The notes below the pieces were generated by a model. That model made no database searches. It was not told where the DNA came from and worked only from the letters and a program-made list of their open reading frames with translations. Below are positions 41,030 to 49,421 of a DNA stretch of 64,000 nt, in pieces (position 1 is the first letter of the stretch; every line of letters starts with the position of its first letter). Source of the DNA: Candidatus Koribacter versatilis Ellin345 (GTDB lineage Bacteria > Acidobacteriota > Terriglobia > Terriglobales > Acidobacteriaceae); NCBI RefSeq assembly GCF_000014005.1, contig NC_008009.1, forward strand, positions 5,386,501-5,450,500. The letters run 5' to 3'. Made by a program: the position numbers and the translations under genes.

Positions 41030-41668
41030 ATGCAAAAAGGTTTTACGAGACATCCCCAATCGAATGAGCCCGCGACCCGCGTCAAGAACTACATAACGCC
41101 GGGCGGGCTCGAGCGCCTGAAAGATGAGCACCGGTTTCTGCTCACCCGGGAGCGTCCGGCGGTGGTGGAAGTGGTGCAGTGGGCTGCCGGCAATGGCGAT
41201 CGCAGCGACAACGCCGACTATCGCTACGGCAAGCGTCGGCTGCGGCAGATCGATGGGCGGATCCGTTTTCTCTCGAAGCGAATCGAAGCGGCGGAATTGG
41301 TGGACCCGGAGCGTCCGAGAACGGGGCAGGCAGCGACCAGGGCTTTCTTCGGAGCGACGGTGCGCTATGAGAACGCCGCGGGCGTGGAGCGAGTGGTGAG
41401 CATCGTGGGCGTCGACGAGGTCGACCTCAGCCGCAACCACATCAGCTGGATGTCGCCCCTGGGGCGCGCGCTGACCAAGTCGGCAGAGGGCGACAGCGTA
41501 GTCCTAAAAGCGCCGGGCGGCACCGAAGAACTGACCGTGCTGGAAGTGCGCTACGAGCGCATTGCTGTGGAGGCGTTCCGTGAGCCGGCTGGATCCGAGG
41601 TGTCGGGAAGGCACTCGCGGGCCAACGCTCATCCGCCGGAAGAAGAAGATAAGGAAAGATCGAGATAA
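41030..41668 (+). CDS. greB: Transcript cleavage factor GreB
   Basis: 212 residues. GreA/GreB coiled-coil domain (NYITPGGLERLKDEHRFLL; NGDRSDNADYRYGKRRLRQI, where the acidic tip residues stimulate RNA cleavage by RNA polymerase) and the C-terminal FKBP-like domain (FFGATVRYENAAG; ISWMSPLGRALTKSAEGD). NADYRYGKRRLRQIDGRIRFL is the GreB rather than GreA form. The last 30 residues are a charged tail beyond the usual end. Stand-alone gene, convergent with the LysR gene; its 3' end carries one copy of a direct repeat seen again at 43689. Confidence 0.93.
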   Translation: MQKGFTRHPQSNEPATRVKNYITPGGLERLKDEHRFLLTRERPAVVEVVQWAAGNGDRSDNADYRYGKRRLRQIDGRIRFLSKRIEAAELVDPERPRTGQAATRAFFGATVRYENAAGVERVVSIVGVDEVDLSRNHISWMSPLGRALTKSAEGDSVVLKAPGGTEELTVLEVRYERIAVEAFREPAGSEVSGRHSRANAHPPEEEDKERSR

Positions 41669-41696
41669 TCTGCGGTGTTTCTAATGGGGAATGTTG
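41648..41696 (+). repeat. Direct repeat flanking the LysR/hydrolase pair, left copy
   Basis: GATAAGGAAAGATCGAGATA, then ATCTGCGGTGTTTCTAATGG and GGAATGTT. It begins inside the greB 3' end. The right copy at 43689-43740 is the same with scattered changes and small indels. Confidence 0.6.
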
Positions 41697-41744
41697 TACG
41701 CCTCCCGACAATTTTTGGAATCGGTGCCGATAAATCATTGGGCA

Positions 41745-42692
41745 TTAGACTGACGGCTTGCGGCCACCCCTTTTCCAGGTGCGGGGGTAAGCATCACCCT
41801 GCGAAACACGGCTGACTAATTGATCAGCGCGAAGAAGAAATCTCTTGAGCAACGGAGAAGTGTTCGACTTGTTATAGCCCATCATCAGGCCGATGGTCGG
41901 AATCTCGCCACGCAAGGGACGGGCAACGACTGACGGGATCAGCGCATTTTGCGCATAGAGTGGAAGAAGTGTGAAACCGCCAGTCGATGCCACCAACGAC
42001 ATCCCGCCGGACAAGGTCTCGGCATCGTAGTGCTCGTTCAGAGTGATTCCAGTCTTTGCCGCATAGTGATCGATGACGGACTTGAGAACGGGCGCGGCGC
42101 GCGCTGTGCTGATGAAACTCTCGCGTGCGAGATCCTGCGGCGGCACCGTCCTGAGCCCGGCCAGGCGATGGCGCGTAGGTAGTATCGCAATCAGAGGTTC
42201 CTTACTCAAGAATCTGAAAGCCAGGCCTACGGTGTTCACCTCACGCCGCAGCAGGGCAACGTCGATCTTGCCTTGCATCAGCCCGACTGCCAACTCAGGG
42301 GAGGACTTTGTCATGAGCGTAATCTCAACGTCTCGCGCCTCCTCCCGCAAAATGCGCAGCGACTCTGACAGCCAGATTGCTTCCTGTCCCAGCAAAAAGC
42401 CAATGACAAACTTTGGCTTCTCCTCGGGCCGTTCCGTACCCCGTGCGGCGTCGCATGCCACTTCAATTTGCATCAACGCCAGCCGTGCGTGATCGAGAAA
42501 TACCCGGCCCGCCGCAGTGAGCGCAACGCCTCGTGTCTTGCGCTCCAGCAGCTTTACGCCGATCTCCAATTCGAGATCTCGAAGCTGCCGGCTTAACGAT
42601 GGCTGGGTCGTGTGCAACCGCCGCTCGGCGGCATTCGTGAGGCTGCCCTCTTCGGCAACGGCAATGAAATAACGCAAATGACGAAGTTCCAT
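41745..42692 (-). CDS. LysR-family transcriptional regulator
   Basis: 315 residues. Winged helix at 1-60 (MELRHLRYFIAVAEEGSLTN, AAERRLHTTQPSLSRQLRDLE), linker helix to about 90, then the two-lobed periplasmic-binding-like effector domain. It is divergent from an alpha/beta hydrolase gene; LysR regulators commonly control the gene they face. A T-N11-A palindrome (ATGC-N7-GCAT) at 42705-42719 lies just upstream of its start. Effector unknown. Confidence 0.92.
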   Translation of the reverse strand: MELRHLRYFIAVAEEGSLTNAAERRLHTTQPSLSRQLRDLELEIGVKLLERKTRGVALTAAGRVFLDHARLALMQIEVACDAARGTERPEEKPKFVIGFLLGQEAIWLSESLRILREEARDVEITLMTKSSPELAVGLMQGKIDVALLRREVNTVGLAFRFLSKEPLIAILPTRHRLAGLRTVPPQDLARESFISTARAAPVLKSVIDHYAAKTGITLNEHYDAETLSGGMSLVASTGGFTLLPLYAQNALIPSVVARPLRGEIPTIGLMMGYNKSNTSPLLKRFLLRADQLVSRVSQGDAYPRTWKRGGRKPSV

Positions 42693-42704
42693 CGTAAGTC
42701 ATCC

Positions 42705-42719
42705 ATGCTTTCAAGGCAT
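42705..42719. promoter_or_regulatory. T-N11-A palindrome, candidate LysR site
   Basis: ATGC-TTTCAAG-GCAT fits the LysR consensus T-N11-A inside an inverted repeat. It is 13 nt upstream of the lysR start and about 100 nt from the divergent hydrolase start. Confidence 0.4.
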
Positions 42720-42820
42720 ATCTCTAGCACACTAAGTATTTGTGAACCAGTATGAATTGAGCACAATCTACGGGGGTGGGAAACACCACGGGTGTCCCAA
42801 CTCTATCTCAGGAGCTTTCT

Positions 42821-43525
42821 ATGTCTTTGCAACGCAAGCCAACCATCGTGTTCTGCCACGGTATTTGGGCCGACGGCTCGTGCTTTAGCAAGGTCATCCC
42901 CGCATTGCAGGCGGATGGCTATGAGGTGATCGCAGTTCAATACAGCCTGGAATCGTTTGAAGAGGACTTGGCCATGGTGAAGCGGACGCTCGACCGTGTT
43001 GGCAGCCCCGTCCTCCTCGTGGGCCACTCCTATGGCGGCGCTACCATCACGGCTTCAGGAGTCGATGATCGCGTGGCCGGCCTCGTCTACATCGGAGCGG
43101 TTGCGCCGGATGTCGGAGAGACGGTACAGGATCAACTCAACAAGTATCCGTCGGATATCTTTTCCCATGTAGAGATTGTGGACGGGTACGCATGGATGCT
43201 TCCCAACGGGACTGAGTTTTTCTGCGGAGATCTCTCCGAGGAAGAGCAGAAGCTCGTCTGGGCGACACATTTTCCGCCTCACGCCGACCTCTTCACGCAG
43301 CAGAATCTCCAGAGCACTCCGTGGAAGTCGAAGCCAAGCTGGTACATCTTGTGCCTGCAAGACCACACAGTCCATCCCGATCTCCAGCGGTGGGTTTCAA
43401 AACGTATGGGAGCGACTGTTATTGAGGTGGAAAGCAGCCATGTTCCCATGCTCTCTAAGCCCGATGTAGTCATCGAGGTGATCCGGAAGGCCGCAGCGGC
43501 GGTCCAAAAGAACAAGGCAGCGTAG
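42821..43525 (+). CDS. Alpha/beta hydrolase
   Basis: 234 residues. Alpha/beta-hydrolase fold with oxyanion motif CHGIWADGS, nucleophile Ser in LLVGHSYGGA and catalytic His in ESSHVPMLS; the acid is probably the Asp in LQDHTVHPD. The short lid and the HGIWADG start resemble the small esterase/haloperoxidase-like group often found under LysR control. ATG 42821 has CAGGAG nine bases upstream; no signal peptide, so it is cytoplasmic. Substrate unknown. A 10-bp stem hairpin (43551) follows the stop. Confidence 0.88.
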   Translation: MSLQRKPTIVFCHGIWADGSCFSKVIPALQADGYEVIAVQYSLESFEEDLAMVKRTLDRVGSPVLLVGHSYGGATITASGVDDRVAGLVYIGAVAPDVGETVQDQLNKYPSDIFSHVEIVDGYAWMLPNGTEFFCGDLSEEEQKLVWATHFPPHADLFTQQNLQSTPWKSKPSWYILCLQDHTVHPDLQRWVSKRMGATVIEVESSHVPMLSKPDVVIEVIRKAAAAVQKNKAA

Positions 43526-43550
43526 CAGAGTTCGCGAACCTTTCTATTCT

Positions 43551-43578
43551 CGACAGACCGTCACGAGGCGGTCTGTCG
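43551..43578 (+). terminator. Hairpin after the hydrolase gene
   Basis: Ten perfect base pairs around an 8-nt loop, 25 nt after the stop. Only TT follows, so it may be a weak terminator or 3' stabiliser. Confidence 0.45.
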
Positions 43579-43688
43579 TTGAAAGAGCGATTCATCTTTC
43601 TTCGCCCACGTGGTTTCTAGCAGCGACGAAGGCTTCGATATCCATCCAGCGCGGGCGGGAGGCCCATCGATAAGAACGAAGGCAGAGG

Positions 43689-43740
43689 GATAAGGAGGGA
43701 TCGCACGATAACCTGCGGTGTTTCAAATTGGGGAATTGTT
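43689..43740 (+). repeat. Direct repeat flanking the LysR/hydrolase pair, right copy
   Basis: GATAAGGAGGGATCGCACGA, TAACCTGCGGTGTTTCAAAT, then TGGGGAATTGTT. Same orientation as 41648-41696; together they bracket about 2 kb. Confidence 0.6.
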
Positions 43741-43834
43741 CCTTCTGGTCCCCGAATTTTCCCAATTTCCCCTGCCAGATCGCCAGCAAACCTTACGAGT
43801 CGATAGATTCAGTAGATAATCCAATGGGATTGAT

Positions 43835-44410
43835 ATGCGTTACGAACCGGAACACAAGAAGCGGACTCGAGATCGAATTGTACGGAATGCTGCCCGCAAA
43901 CTGCGCGCCGAGGGGTTGGGCGGGCCTGGCGTCGCCAGCGTGATGAAGGCGTCTGGATTGACCGTGGGCGGCTTTTACAAGCACTTTCGGGGAAAGGACG
44001 AGCTTCTCGCCGAAGCGGTTGCGCTGGGATTCGCGGAGATTGGTGAGACGGCCCATGCCGTGCTGAAAAATGTGCCGCGTGAGGACTGGTGGAAAGAAGT
44101 TGTTCGATGGTACCTCTCGTCCGAGCATTGCGATCATCCCGCCACCGGTTGCCCGGTTGCAGCATTGGCGTCTGAGATAGGCCGAGCCAAAGTTGGTTTC
44201 AAGGAACGAATATCCGGCCAGGTAAAAAGACTCACTGAGCAGTGGGCAGAGCTGATGCCGGGAGCGAACGCGACAGAGCGCGAGCGAAACTTCTTCGCGA
44301 TTTACAGCGCGATGGTGGGTGCGTTGTCCGTTGCCCGACTATTCACGGACCCTGCTGACCGGGAAAAAGTGCTGGCGAGCGCACGAGATCATCTTTTGCG
44401 AAGCTTTTGA
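43835..44410 (+). CDS. TetR-family regulator
   Basis: 191 residues. HTH at about 10-55 (TRDRIVRNAARKLRAEGLGG, SVMKASGLTVGGFYKHFRGK), and a C-terminal domain with HCDHPATGCPVAALASEIGR, a cysteine-containing motif common in regulators of reductase and dehydrogenase genes of the NemR-like sort. That hints at an electrophile or redox signal, but this is an inference. It is followed on the same strand by an SDR and an MDR gene (gap of 105 nt, then abutting), which are its likely targets. Confidence 0.88.
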   Translation: MRYEPEHKKRTRDRIVRNAARKLRAEGLGGPGVASVMKASGLTVGGFYKHFRGKDELLAEAVALGFAEIGETAHAVLKNVPREDWWKEVVRWYLSSEHCDHPATGCPVAALASEIGRAKVGFKERISGQVKRLTEQWAELMPGANATERERNFFAIYSAMVGALSVARLFTDPADREKVLASARDHLLRSF

Positions 44411-44515
44411 TTTTTTTGCATCAATTGGATTATGTACATAATCTTATGCTGCGGGCGAGATCGTACAAGCTGGCTCGCCAGGGCTGCAACAGATTTGAGT
44501 CACCGAAAGGATCCT

Positions 44516-45289
44516 GTGAAACTTACCGGTCGCACGATTTTGATTACTGGTGGCTCTGCCGGCATTGACCTTGCGTTCGCGCTCAAGTTTTTAGAACTCG
44601 GAAACGAGGTCATCGTGACTGGTCGGCGCCGCGCGGTGCTCGACCAGTTGAAGGCGGAGCACCCCACGCTGCACGCGATCCAGAGCGATGTGGCTGACGC
44701 GGCGCAAATCGCCGCTCTGGCTACCCGCGTGAAGGCCGATTTCCCCAGGCTTGACGTGCTGATGAACAACGCGGGCATTATGCTCAGCCAGAACCTTGGA
44801 GTTCCGGCCTCTGACCTAGCGGGGTTGATGACCGAGATGGAGATCAACGTGGGCGGGGTGATTCGGATGACGTCCGCACTCATCGACATCCTCATAGCCA
44901 ATAAGGGCACGGTTATCAACGTCTCCTCCGCGCTGGCGTTCGTGCCTTTGCCGTCGTCGCCGATTTACAGTGCGACGAAGGCGGCGGTCCACTCGTATAC
45001 TCAGTCGCTCCGGTTCCAGTTGGAGGACAAGGGTGTCGAGGTGATTGATCTCATGCCGCCGGGAGTGAAGACTGAACTGACCGCTGAACTTCCCGCGGGG
45101 GACGGCGTTACGCTCATCACCACCGACGAGTTGCTCAAGCATTCCTTTGCAAGCTTGCGCGCGGGTACGGCGGAAATACGGCCAGGACAAGCCCAACAGC
45201 TCGCATTCATGCGCCGCCTCGCACCCGCTTTCATTAACAGACAGCTGTGGAAGGCCGCCAAAAAACTGGTACCCATCGAGGTGAAATAG
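44516..45289 (+). CDS. Short-chain dehydrogenase (DltE-like SDR) with altered glycine motif
   Basis: 257 residues. Rossmann fold with ILITGGSAGIDLAFALKFL, LMNNAGIM, a catalytic Ser in INVSSALAF and YSATK; the order and the KLTGRTILITGG start resemble DltE-like oxidoreductases. The third glycine of TGxxxGxG is Asp here (GGC to GAC), which could change cofactor binding. The GTG start at 44516 has GAAAGG five bases upstream. Its TAG stop is immediately followed by the GTG of the MDR gene. Probably NAD(P)-dependent, substrate unknown. Confidence 0.88.
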   Translation: MKLTGRTILITGGSAGIDLAFALKFLELGNEVIVTGRRRAVLDQLKAEHPTLHAIQSDVADAAQIAALATRVKADFPRLDVLMNNAGIMLSQNLGVPASDLAGLMTEMEINVGGVIRMTSALIDILIANKGTVINVSSALAFVPLPSSPIYSATKAAVHSYTQSLRFQLEDKGVEVIDLMPPGVKTELTAELPAGDGVTLITTDELLKHSFASLRAGTAEIRPGQAQQLAFMRRLAPAFINRQLWKAAKKLVPIEVK

Positions 45290-46291
45290 GTGAAGGCATT
45301 CGTCGTCGACCGTTACGGAAAAAAGGAGAGCGGACGAATTGGCGAAATGCCGAATCCGAAGCTGCAGGACGATGACGTATTGGTCCAGGTGCATGCCGCT
45401 GGCGTAAACCTGCTGGATTCGAAAATCAAAAATGGCGAGTTCAAGCTGGTTTTGCCCTATCGCTTACCGCTGATTCTTGGCCATGACGTGGCTGGCGTGG
45501 TGGTTGAAGTCGGCCCGCGAGTACAACGTTTCAAGCCTCGAGATGAGGTCTATTCGCGGCCAGATGACTTGCGTATCGGTGCATTCGCGGAATTGATTGC
45601 GATCAAGGAAGATTCGCTGGCAATCAAACCTAAAGCACTGACCATGGAAGAAGCTGCTTCCATCCCGCTGGTCGGGTTAACCGCATGGCAAGCGCTGGTC
45701 GACAAAGCGAATCTGACGAAGGGACAAAAGGTCTTCATCCAGGCGGGCTCCGGGGGCGTGGGAACATTTGCCATTCAGTTGGCGAAACATTTGGGCGCCA
45801 CGGTGGCGACAACCACGAGCGCCGCCAATTTTGATTTGGTGAAACAACTCGGCGCAGATATTGCGATCGATTACAGGAAAGATGATTTCGAAAAGATATT
45901 GCGTGACTATGACGTGGTGTTGAACAGCCAGGACAAGCCGACGCTGGAAAAATCTCTACGAGTGCTCAGACCCGGTGGAAAGCTGATCTCGATCTCAGGT
46001 CCCCCCGATCCCGAGTTTGCGAAAGAAAGTGGATCGAATTGGATCGTGAGATCGGTGATGCGCGTTTTGAGCTATGGAATCAGGAAGCAGGCAAAGCGCC
46101 AGCGGGTCAGCTATTCATTTCTTTTCATGAGAGCAAACGGGGACCAGTTGCGCGAGATTTCCGCCCTCGTGGATTCCGGGATCATACGCCCGGTTGTGGA
46201 CCGCGTCTTTCCATTTGAATCGACTGGGGAGGCTTTGGCTTACGTCGAAAAAGGACGCGTAAAAGGCAAAGTCGTCGTTTCGTTGAGGTGA
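45290..46291 (+). CDS. Zinc-independent MDR oxidoreductase (quinone-oxidoreductase-like)
   Basis: 333 residues. GroES-like N-terminal domain (VHAAGVNLLDSKIKNGEF; LILGHDVAGVVVEVG) lacking the structural-zinc cysteines of alcohol dehydrogenases, followed by an NADPH Rossmann domain with IQAGSGGVGTFAIQLAKHLGA. This is the crotonyl/quinone reductase group of the MDR family. Starts at GTG 45290 with zero spacing from the SDR stop, so they are cotranscribed. With the TetR gene it forms a regulator-SDR-MDR unit that looks like a carbonyl or electrophile response; substrate not known. Confidence 0.9.
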   Translation: MKAFVVDRYGKKESGRIGEMPNPKLQDDDVLVQVHAAGVNLLDSKIKNGEFKLVLPYRLPLILGHDVAGVVVEVGPRVQRFKPRDEVYSRPDDLRIGAFAELIAIKEDSLAIKPKALTMEEAASIPLVGLTAWQALVDKANLTKGQKVFIQAGSGGVGTFAIQLAKHLGATVATTTSAANFDLVKQLGADIAIDYRKDDFEKILRDYDVVLNSQDKPTLEKSLRVLRPGGKLISISGPPDPEFAKESGSNWIVRSVMRVLSYGIRKQAKRQRVSYSFLFMRANGDQLREISALVDSGIIRPVVDRVFPFESTGEALAYVEKGRVKGKVVVSLR

Positions 46292-46789
46292 CGGGAAAAT
46301 CTTGCCTCCGCTTCCTTATTCCCTGACCGAACCGGAGGTCGCGGGGTTTACCGGTTTTCATCGGGGTGCCTCAGCTTATTTCCTCTTCCAATATCCCTCT
46401 TTTCGCAAGTGTTGTCACAGCACACACGTGCACCCATCACATACTTCGTGACACGACCCCGCTAATCTGAGCATGTGGACGATTGGCCGTTGCGGAGGTG
46501 TGGACGCTGCGATGGCGGTTACTGATCAGTAAATTTATGCGGGAGTCGGATAGTTGCGAAAGTCCGCAACTGGCGCAGATAAGTAGCGTGGTTCGAATAT
46601 TTTAGCTGTAACTCCCACGCGCTCAAATTTTTGCGCGGATTACATGGGCTAAAACGTTGAAAACAGGATTAGGGAGGGGGAGGGGGGTACGTTACTTATA
46701 AGTTATGCGTGGAGTGAAGGCTTTCCGTGGGGCGTGCGATACGAAGATCGTGGTGTCTTCAAAACCTTCGGCGGCTGGCTGACGATTTT
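46292..46789. other. Intergenic region with an ABC-F gene remnant
   Basis: About 500 nt without a gene. It contains a G-rich stretch at 46670-46688 and the palindrome ACTTATAAGT near 46693. At 46733-46769 is a degenerate copy of part of the ABC-F gene, listed separately. Elsewhere I see nothing interpretable. Confidence 0.55.
46733..46769 (-). pseudogene. Short remnant of an ABC-F ATPase gene
   Basis: 37 nt matching 47387-47423 (inside the ABC-F gene) at 32 positions, same orientation. On the minus strand it still reads GFEDTTIFVSH, against DFEGTMIFVSH in the intact gene, but the flanks are unrelated to the gene. Probably left from a deleted or duplicated neighbour. Confidence 0.45.
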
Positions 46790-47227
46790 TCAGTCCACTG
46801 CGGCCTTCGAGGCTTGAAATCCGTGTCGGATTGCTGCTTCGAGGACATCAACGTTTATGTCTTTCAGAGTTTTGAACTTGATGCAATATCCGGTCACGCT
46901 CGCCTTGCCTAGTGTCTTCCCGTAGGTTTTGGCAAGGTAGGTCTTATCTTTGAGACCGAGGATGTAGACGGAGATTCCCGTGGTGTTTCCGCTCAAGCCG
47001 ATTTGAAAGAACTCCCTGGTTTTTCCGTCGGCATATTTTATGGTGTGCGATCCATAACCTATGGTTGGGTTGCTGACAGTTCGACCATCGCTGTCTTTAC
47101 CGTCGGAAAACGACAGTTTGCACTCGGGTGACACTCGCGGGATGAGCCGGTGGAGCTCTTGCAGGTCGCTACGCTTTGGTTCCGGTTGGCTGGTGATGTA
47201 GTTCTTGATCTGTTCTTTCACGGTCAT
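46790..47227 (-). CDS. DUF1801-family protein
   Basis: 145 residues. Fits the DUF1801 family (YdhG-like fold): starts MTVKEQIKNYITSQPEPKRS, then LHRLIPRVSPECKLSFSDG, SHTIKYADGKTREFFQIGLS and a C-terminal TLKDINVDVLEAAIRHGF, matching the usual ending where a short lysine- or aspartate-rich turn precedes the last helix. Family members include a frataxin-like iron chaperone, but most have no proven role. It starts 12 nt after the ABC-F stop on the same strand, so the two are likely cotranscribed. Confidence 0.8.
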   Translation of the reverse strand: MTVKEQIKNYITSQPEPKRSDLQELHRLIPRVSPECKLSFSDGKDSDGRTVSNPTIGYGSHTIKYADGKTREFFQIGLSGNTTGISVYILGLKDKTYLAKTYGKTLGKASVTGYCIKFKTLKDINVDVLEAAIRHGFQASKAAVD

Positions 47228-47239
47228 AAAAACCCCTGC

Positions 47240-48877
47240 CTACGAATAGATCCCCGGCGCCTCATGTCCAAGCTTCTGCACGTACTCGACGTAGGAGCCT
47301 GGATACACGGTGGGATGGCGGTCGGTGCCGTTCTCACCGCCCAGTTCCAGCACACGTGAGCCGAGACCGCGCAGGAACGTGCGGTCGTGCGATACGAAGA
47401 TCATGGTGCCTTCGAAATCTTTCAGGGCGTCTACCAGCATCTCCTTGGTCGCAAGATCAAGATGGTTCGTTGGTTCGTCGAGCACCAGGAAGTTGGGCGG
47501 GTTATAGAGCATGCGGGCGATTGCCAGCCGCGACTTTTCTCCGCCGGACAGGGCGCGGATTTTCTTATCTACATCGTCGCCCGAGAACTGGAATGCGCCG
47601 GCCAGGTTGCGCAGCACTCCGAGACCGTCCTGGGGAAAATCTTGTTGTAGCTGTTCGATGACGGTGAGATCGGGATTGAGCACGTCGAGAGATTGTTGCG
47701 CGAAGTAGCCCATGTACAGGCTGGCGCCGAGGCGCACGTTTCCGGCATCGGGAGCACTGGCCCCGGCAATCATCTTGAGCAGCGTGGTCTTGCCCGCGCC
47801 GTTTCTTCCCATCACCGCCCAGCGTTCTCCGCGACGGATGGTGAGGTTGAATCCTTCATAAATCACGCGCGGCCCGTAACTCTTGTGCAGATTTTCAAGG
47901 ACGGCCACCTGTTCGCCAGAACGCGGGGGGACACGAAAATCGAACTTCACTACCTGGCGCTTCTTCGGCAATTCAATCTTTTCGATTTTGTCCAAGGCCT
48001 TGATGCGGCTCTGCACCTGCGCTGCTTTGGCCGCGTGCGTCCTGAAACGGTCGATGAAGCGCTGCTCCTTAGCCAGCATGGACTGCTGGCGCGCGAACGC
48101 GGCCTGCTGGTTGGTTTCGCGGATGGCCCGCTCGCGCTCGTAGAAATCGTAGTTGCCGGAGTAGGTGATGATCTCGCCGCCATCGATCTCCGCGATTTTT
48201 GAGACCAGGCGGTTCATGAACTCGCGGTCGTGCGAGGTCATGAGCAGCGCGCCGGGAAACGATTTCAGGAATTTCTCCAGCCAGATGATGGATTCGATGT
48301 CGAGGTGGTTCGTCGGTTCGTCCATCAGCAAGACATCCGGCATGCCGAGCAGGACCCGTGCCAGCGCAACCCGCATCTTCCATCCGCCGGAGAGCGCTCC
48401 CACGTCGCCGTCAATCTGGTCATCTTTGAATCCCAGTCCGTGGAGCACCTCGCGGGCCTGCGACTCGAGCGCGTAACCGCCTAGGTGCTCGTACTCCTCC
48501 TGAACGTGACCGAAGCGCTCAAGGATGCGGTCCATTTCATCCGTCTTGTCGGGGTCGGACATTTCCTGATGCAGGGCTTCGAGCTCGTGGTGCAGATTTC
48601 CGACGCGGCCGCTGCCGGCGATCGCTTCATCCAGGACCGAGCGGCCCTGCATTTCTTCCACGTCCTGGCGAAAGTAGCCGATCGTTATCTTCCTGGGGAC
48701 AGAGACCGCGCCCTCGTCGGGAGCTTCTTCGCCGACCACCATACGGAAGAGCGTTGTTTTGCCTGCACCATTGGGGCCAACGAGTCCGACTTTTTCGCCG
48801 GGATTCAATTGGAACGAAGCGTCTACAAAGAGCAACTGCTTGCCGTACTGCTTATTAATGTTTGAGAAAGAGATCAT
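47240..48877 (-). CDS. ABC-F family ATPase (ribosome-associated type)
   Basis: 545 residues with two ABC ATPase domains and no membrane segment. Domain 1 has GPNGAGKTT, LSGGWKMRVALARVLL and LMDEPTNHLD; then the inter-domain arm (about 230-310, with KEQRFIDRFRTHAAKAAQVQ), and domain 2 with GRNGAGKTT, LSGGEKSRLAIARML and LVLDEPTNHLD. ABC-F proteins act on the ribosome (EttA/Uup/YbiT classes or antibiotic protection). The short linker argues for a housekeeping or YbiT/YdiF-like member rather than a dedicated resistance protein. A degenerate fragment of this gene lies at 46733-46769. Confidence 0.93.
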   Translation of the reverse strand: MISFSNINKQYGKQLLFVDASFQLNPGEKVGLVGPNGAGKTTLFRMVVGEEAPDEGAVSVPRKITIGYFRQDVEEMQGRSVLDEAIAGSGRVGNLHHELEALHQEMSDPDKTDEMDRILERFGHVQEEYEHLGGYALESQAREVLHGLGFKDDQIDGDVGALSGGWKMRVALARVLLGMPDVLLMDEPTNHLDIESIIWLEKFLKSFPGALLMTSHDREFMNRLVSKIAEIDGGEIITYSGNYDFYERERAIRETNQQAAFARQQSMLAKEQRFIDRFRTHAAKAAQVQSRIKALDKIEKIELPKKRQVVKFDFRVPPRSGEQVAVLENLHKSYGPRVIYEGFNLTIRRGERWAVMGRNGAGKTTLLKMIAGASAPDAGNVRLGASLYMGYFAQQSLDVLNPDLTVIEQLQQDFPQDGLGVLRNLAGAFQFSGDDVDKKIRALSGGEKSRLAIARMLYNPPNFLVLDEPTNHLDLATKEMLVDALKDFEGTMIFVSHDRTFLRGLGSRVLELGGENGTDRHPTVYPGSYVEYVQKLGHEAPGIYS

Positions 48878-48929
48878 TTTGAAGGAAGCACCTTCCGATA
48901 CAGTGCCTCTTCCAGTGTAGCCCGGTTTC

Positions 48930-49421
48930 TTATGCGTCTGCGGTCGAGCTCTTCAGCAAAGTCCGAGTGACGAATGCGATCGACAACCCAATGGCAAAGA
49001 GATGAAGCACGAGTTGGACGATCAATCCCTCCATCGCCATCGGGCGCCTTTGCACCCGAGTGAGCGGGACGACGATGCGATTCATCACCAGGAAGACGCC
49101 GATCCCATAGACCAAGCCCGACCATACATAGTGGCGGATCAGGAACGGAATGCGCCGGGCAAGCAGCACGAAGATTGTGGCTACCGTGGTCGCAACGCAA
49201 AGGTGGAGGAAGATGCCGAACATGCCGGAGCGCCAGCCTTCGAGAAATGCGTCTTTCCCGAGCAGGCTGCTGGCGACACCTTGCCAGAGCCGCAGCGGAG
49301 GAAATCCCTTCAGGAAATAGAAGAGGGAGACGCCGCTTCCATCGAGAATGGCGGCCACGATGCCGGCCGTGAGGATCGTACGCAGCACGCGCGCCGGCCC
49401 GGGCCCGGGGGATTGGTTCAT
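48930..49421 (-). CDS. Four-helix membrane protein of unknown function
   Basis: 163 residues, four predicted membrane helices (about 12-32, 68-88, 98-118, 135-155). The N-terminus is proline-rich, and the motif VKPxxxR is absent; GLVYGIGVFLVMNRIVVPL is its most conserved-looking helix. I do not recognise an experimentally defined family. The start ATG overlaps the stop of the gene at 49418-49804 (ATGA), so both membrane proteins are made together. Confidence 0.65.
   Translation of the reverse strand: MNQSPGPGPARVLRTILTAGIVAAILDGSGVSLFYFLKGFPPLRLWQGVASSLLGKDAFLEGWRSGMFGIFLHLCVATTVATIFVLLARRIPFLIRHYVWSGLVYGIGVFLVMNRIVVPLTRVQRRPMAMEGLIVQLVLHLFAIGLSIAFVTRTLLKSSTADA

Larger units (their letters stand above)
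43526..43834. other. Intergenic region with hairpin and direct repeat
   Basis: No coding frame is convincing. A perfect 10-bp stem CGACAGACCG / CGGTCTGTCG (43551-43578, loop TCACGAGG) follows the hydrolase gene and may be its terminator, although the T-tract is weak. The right copy of the 41648 repeat lies at 43689-43740. The remainder precedes the TetR gene. Confidence 0.55.

Noticed and set aside
44432-44515. ATG start at 44432 for the SDR gene
   Set aside because: The preceding residues are not family-like, while GTG 44516 has GAAAGG at good spacing and begins at the normal KLTG.
46665-46690. G-quadruplex motif in the G-rich stretch
   Set aside because: There are only three runs of three or more G separated by single bases, which does not give four usable runs.
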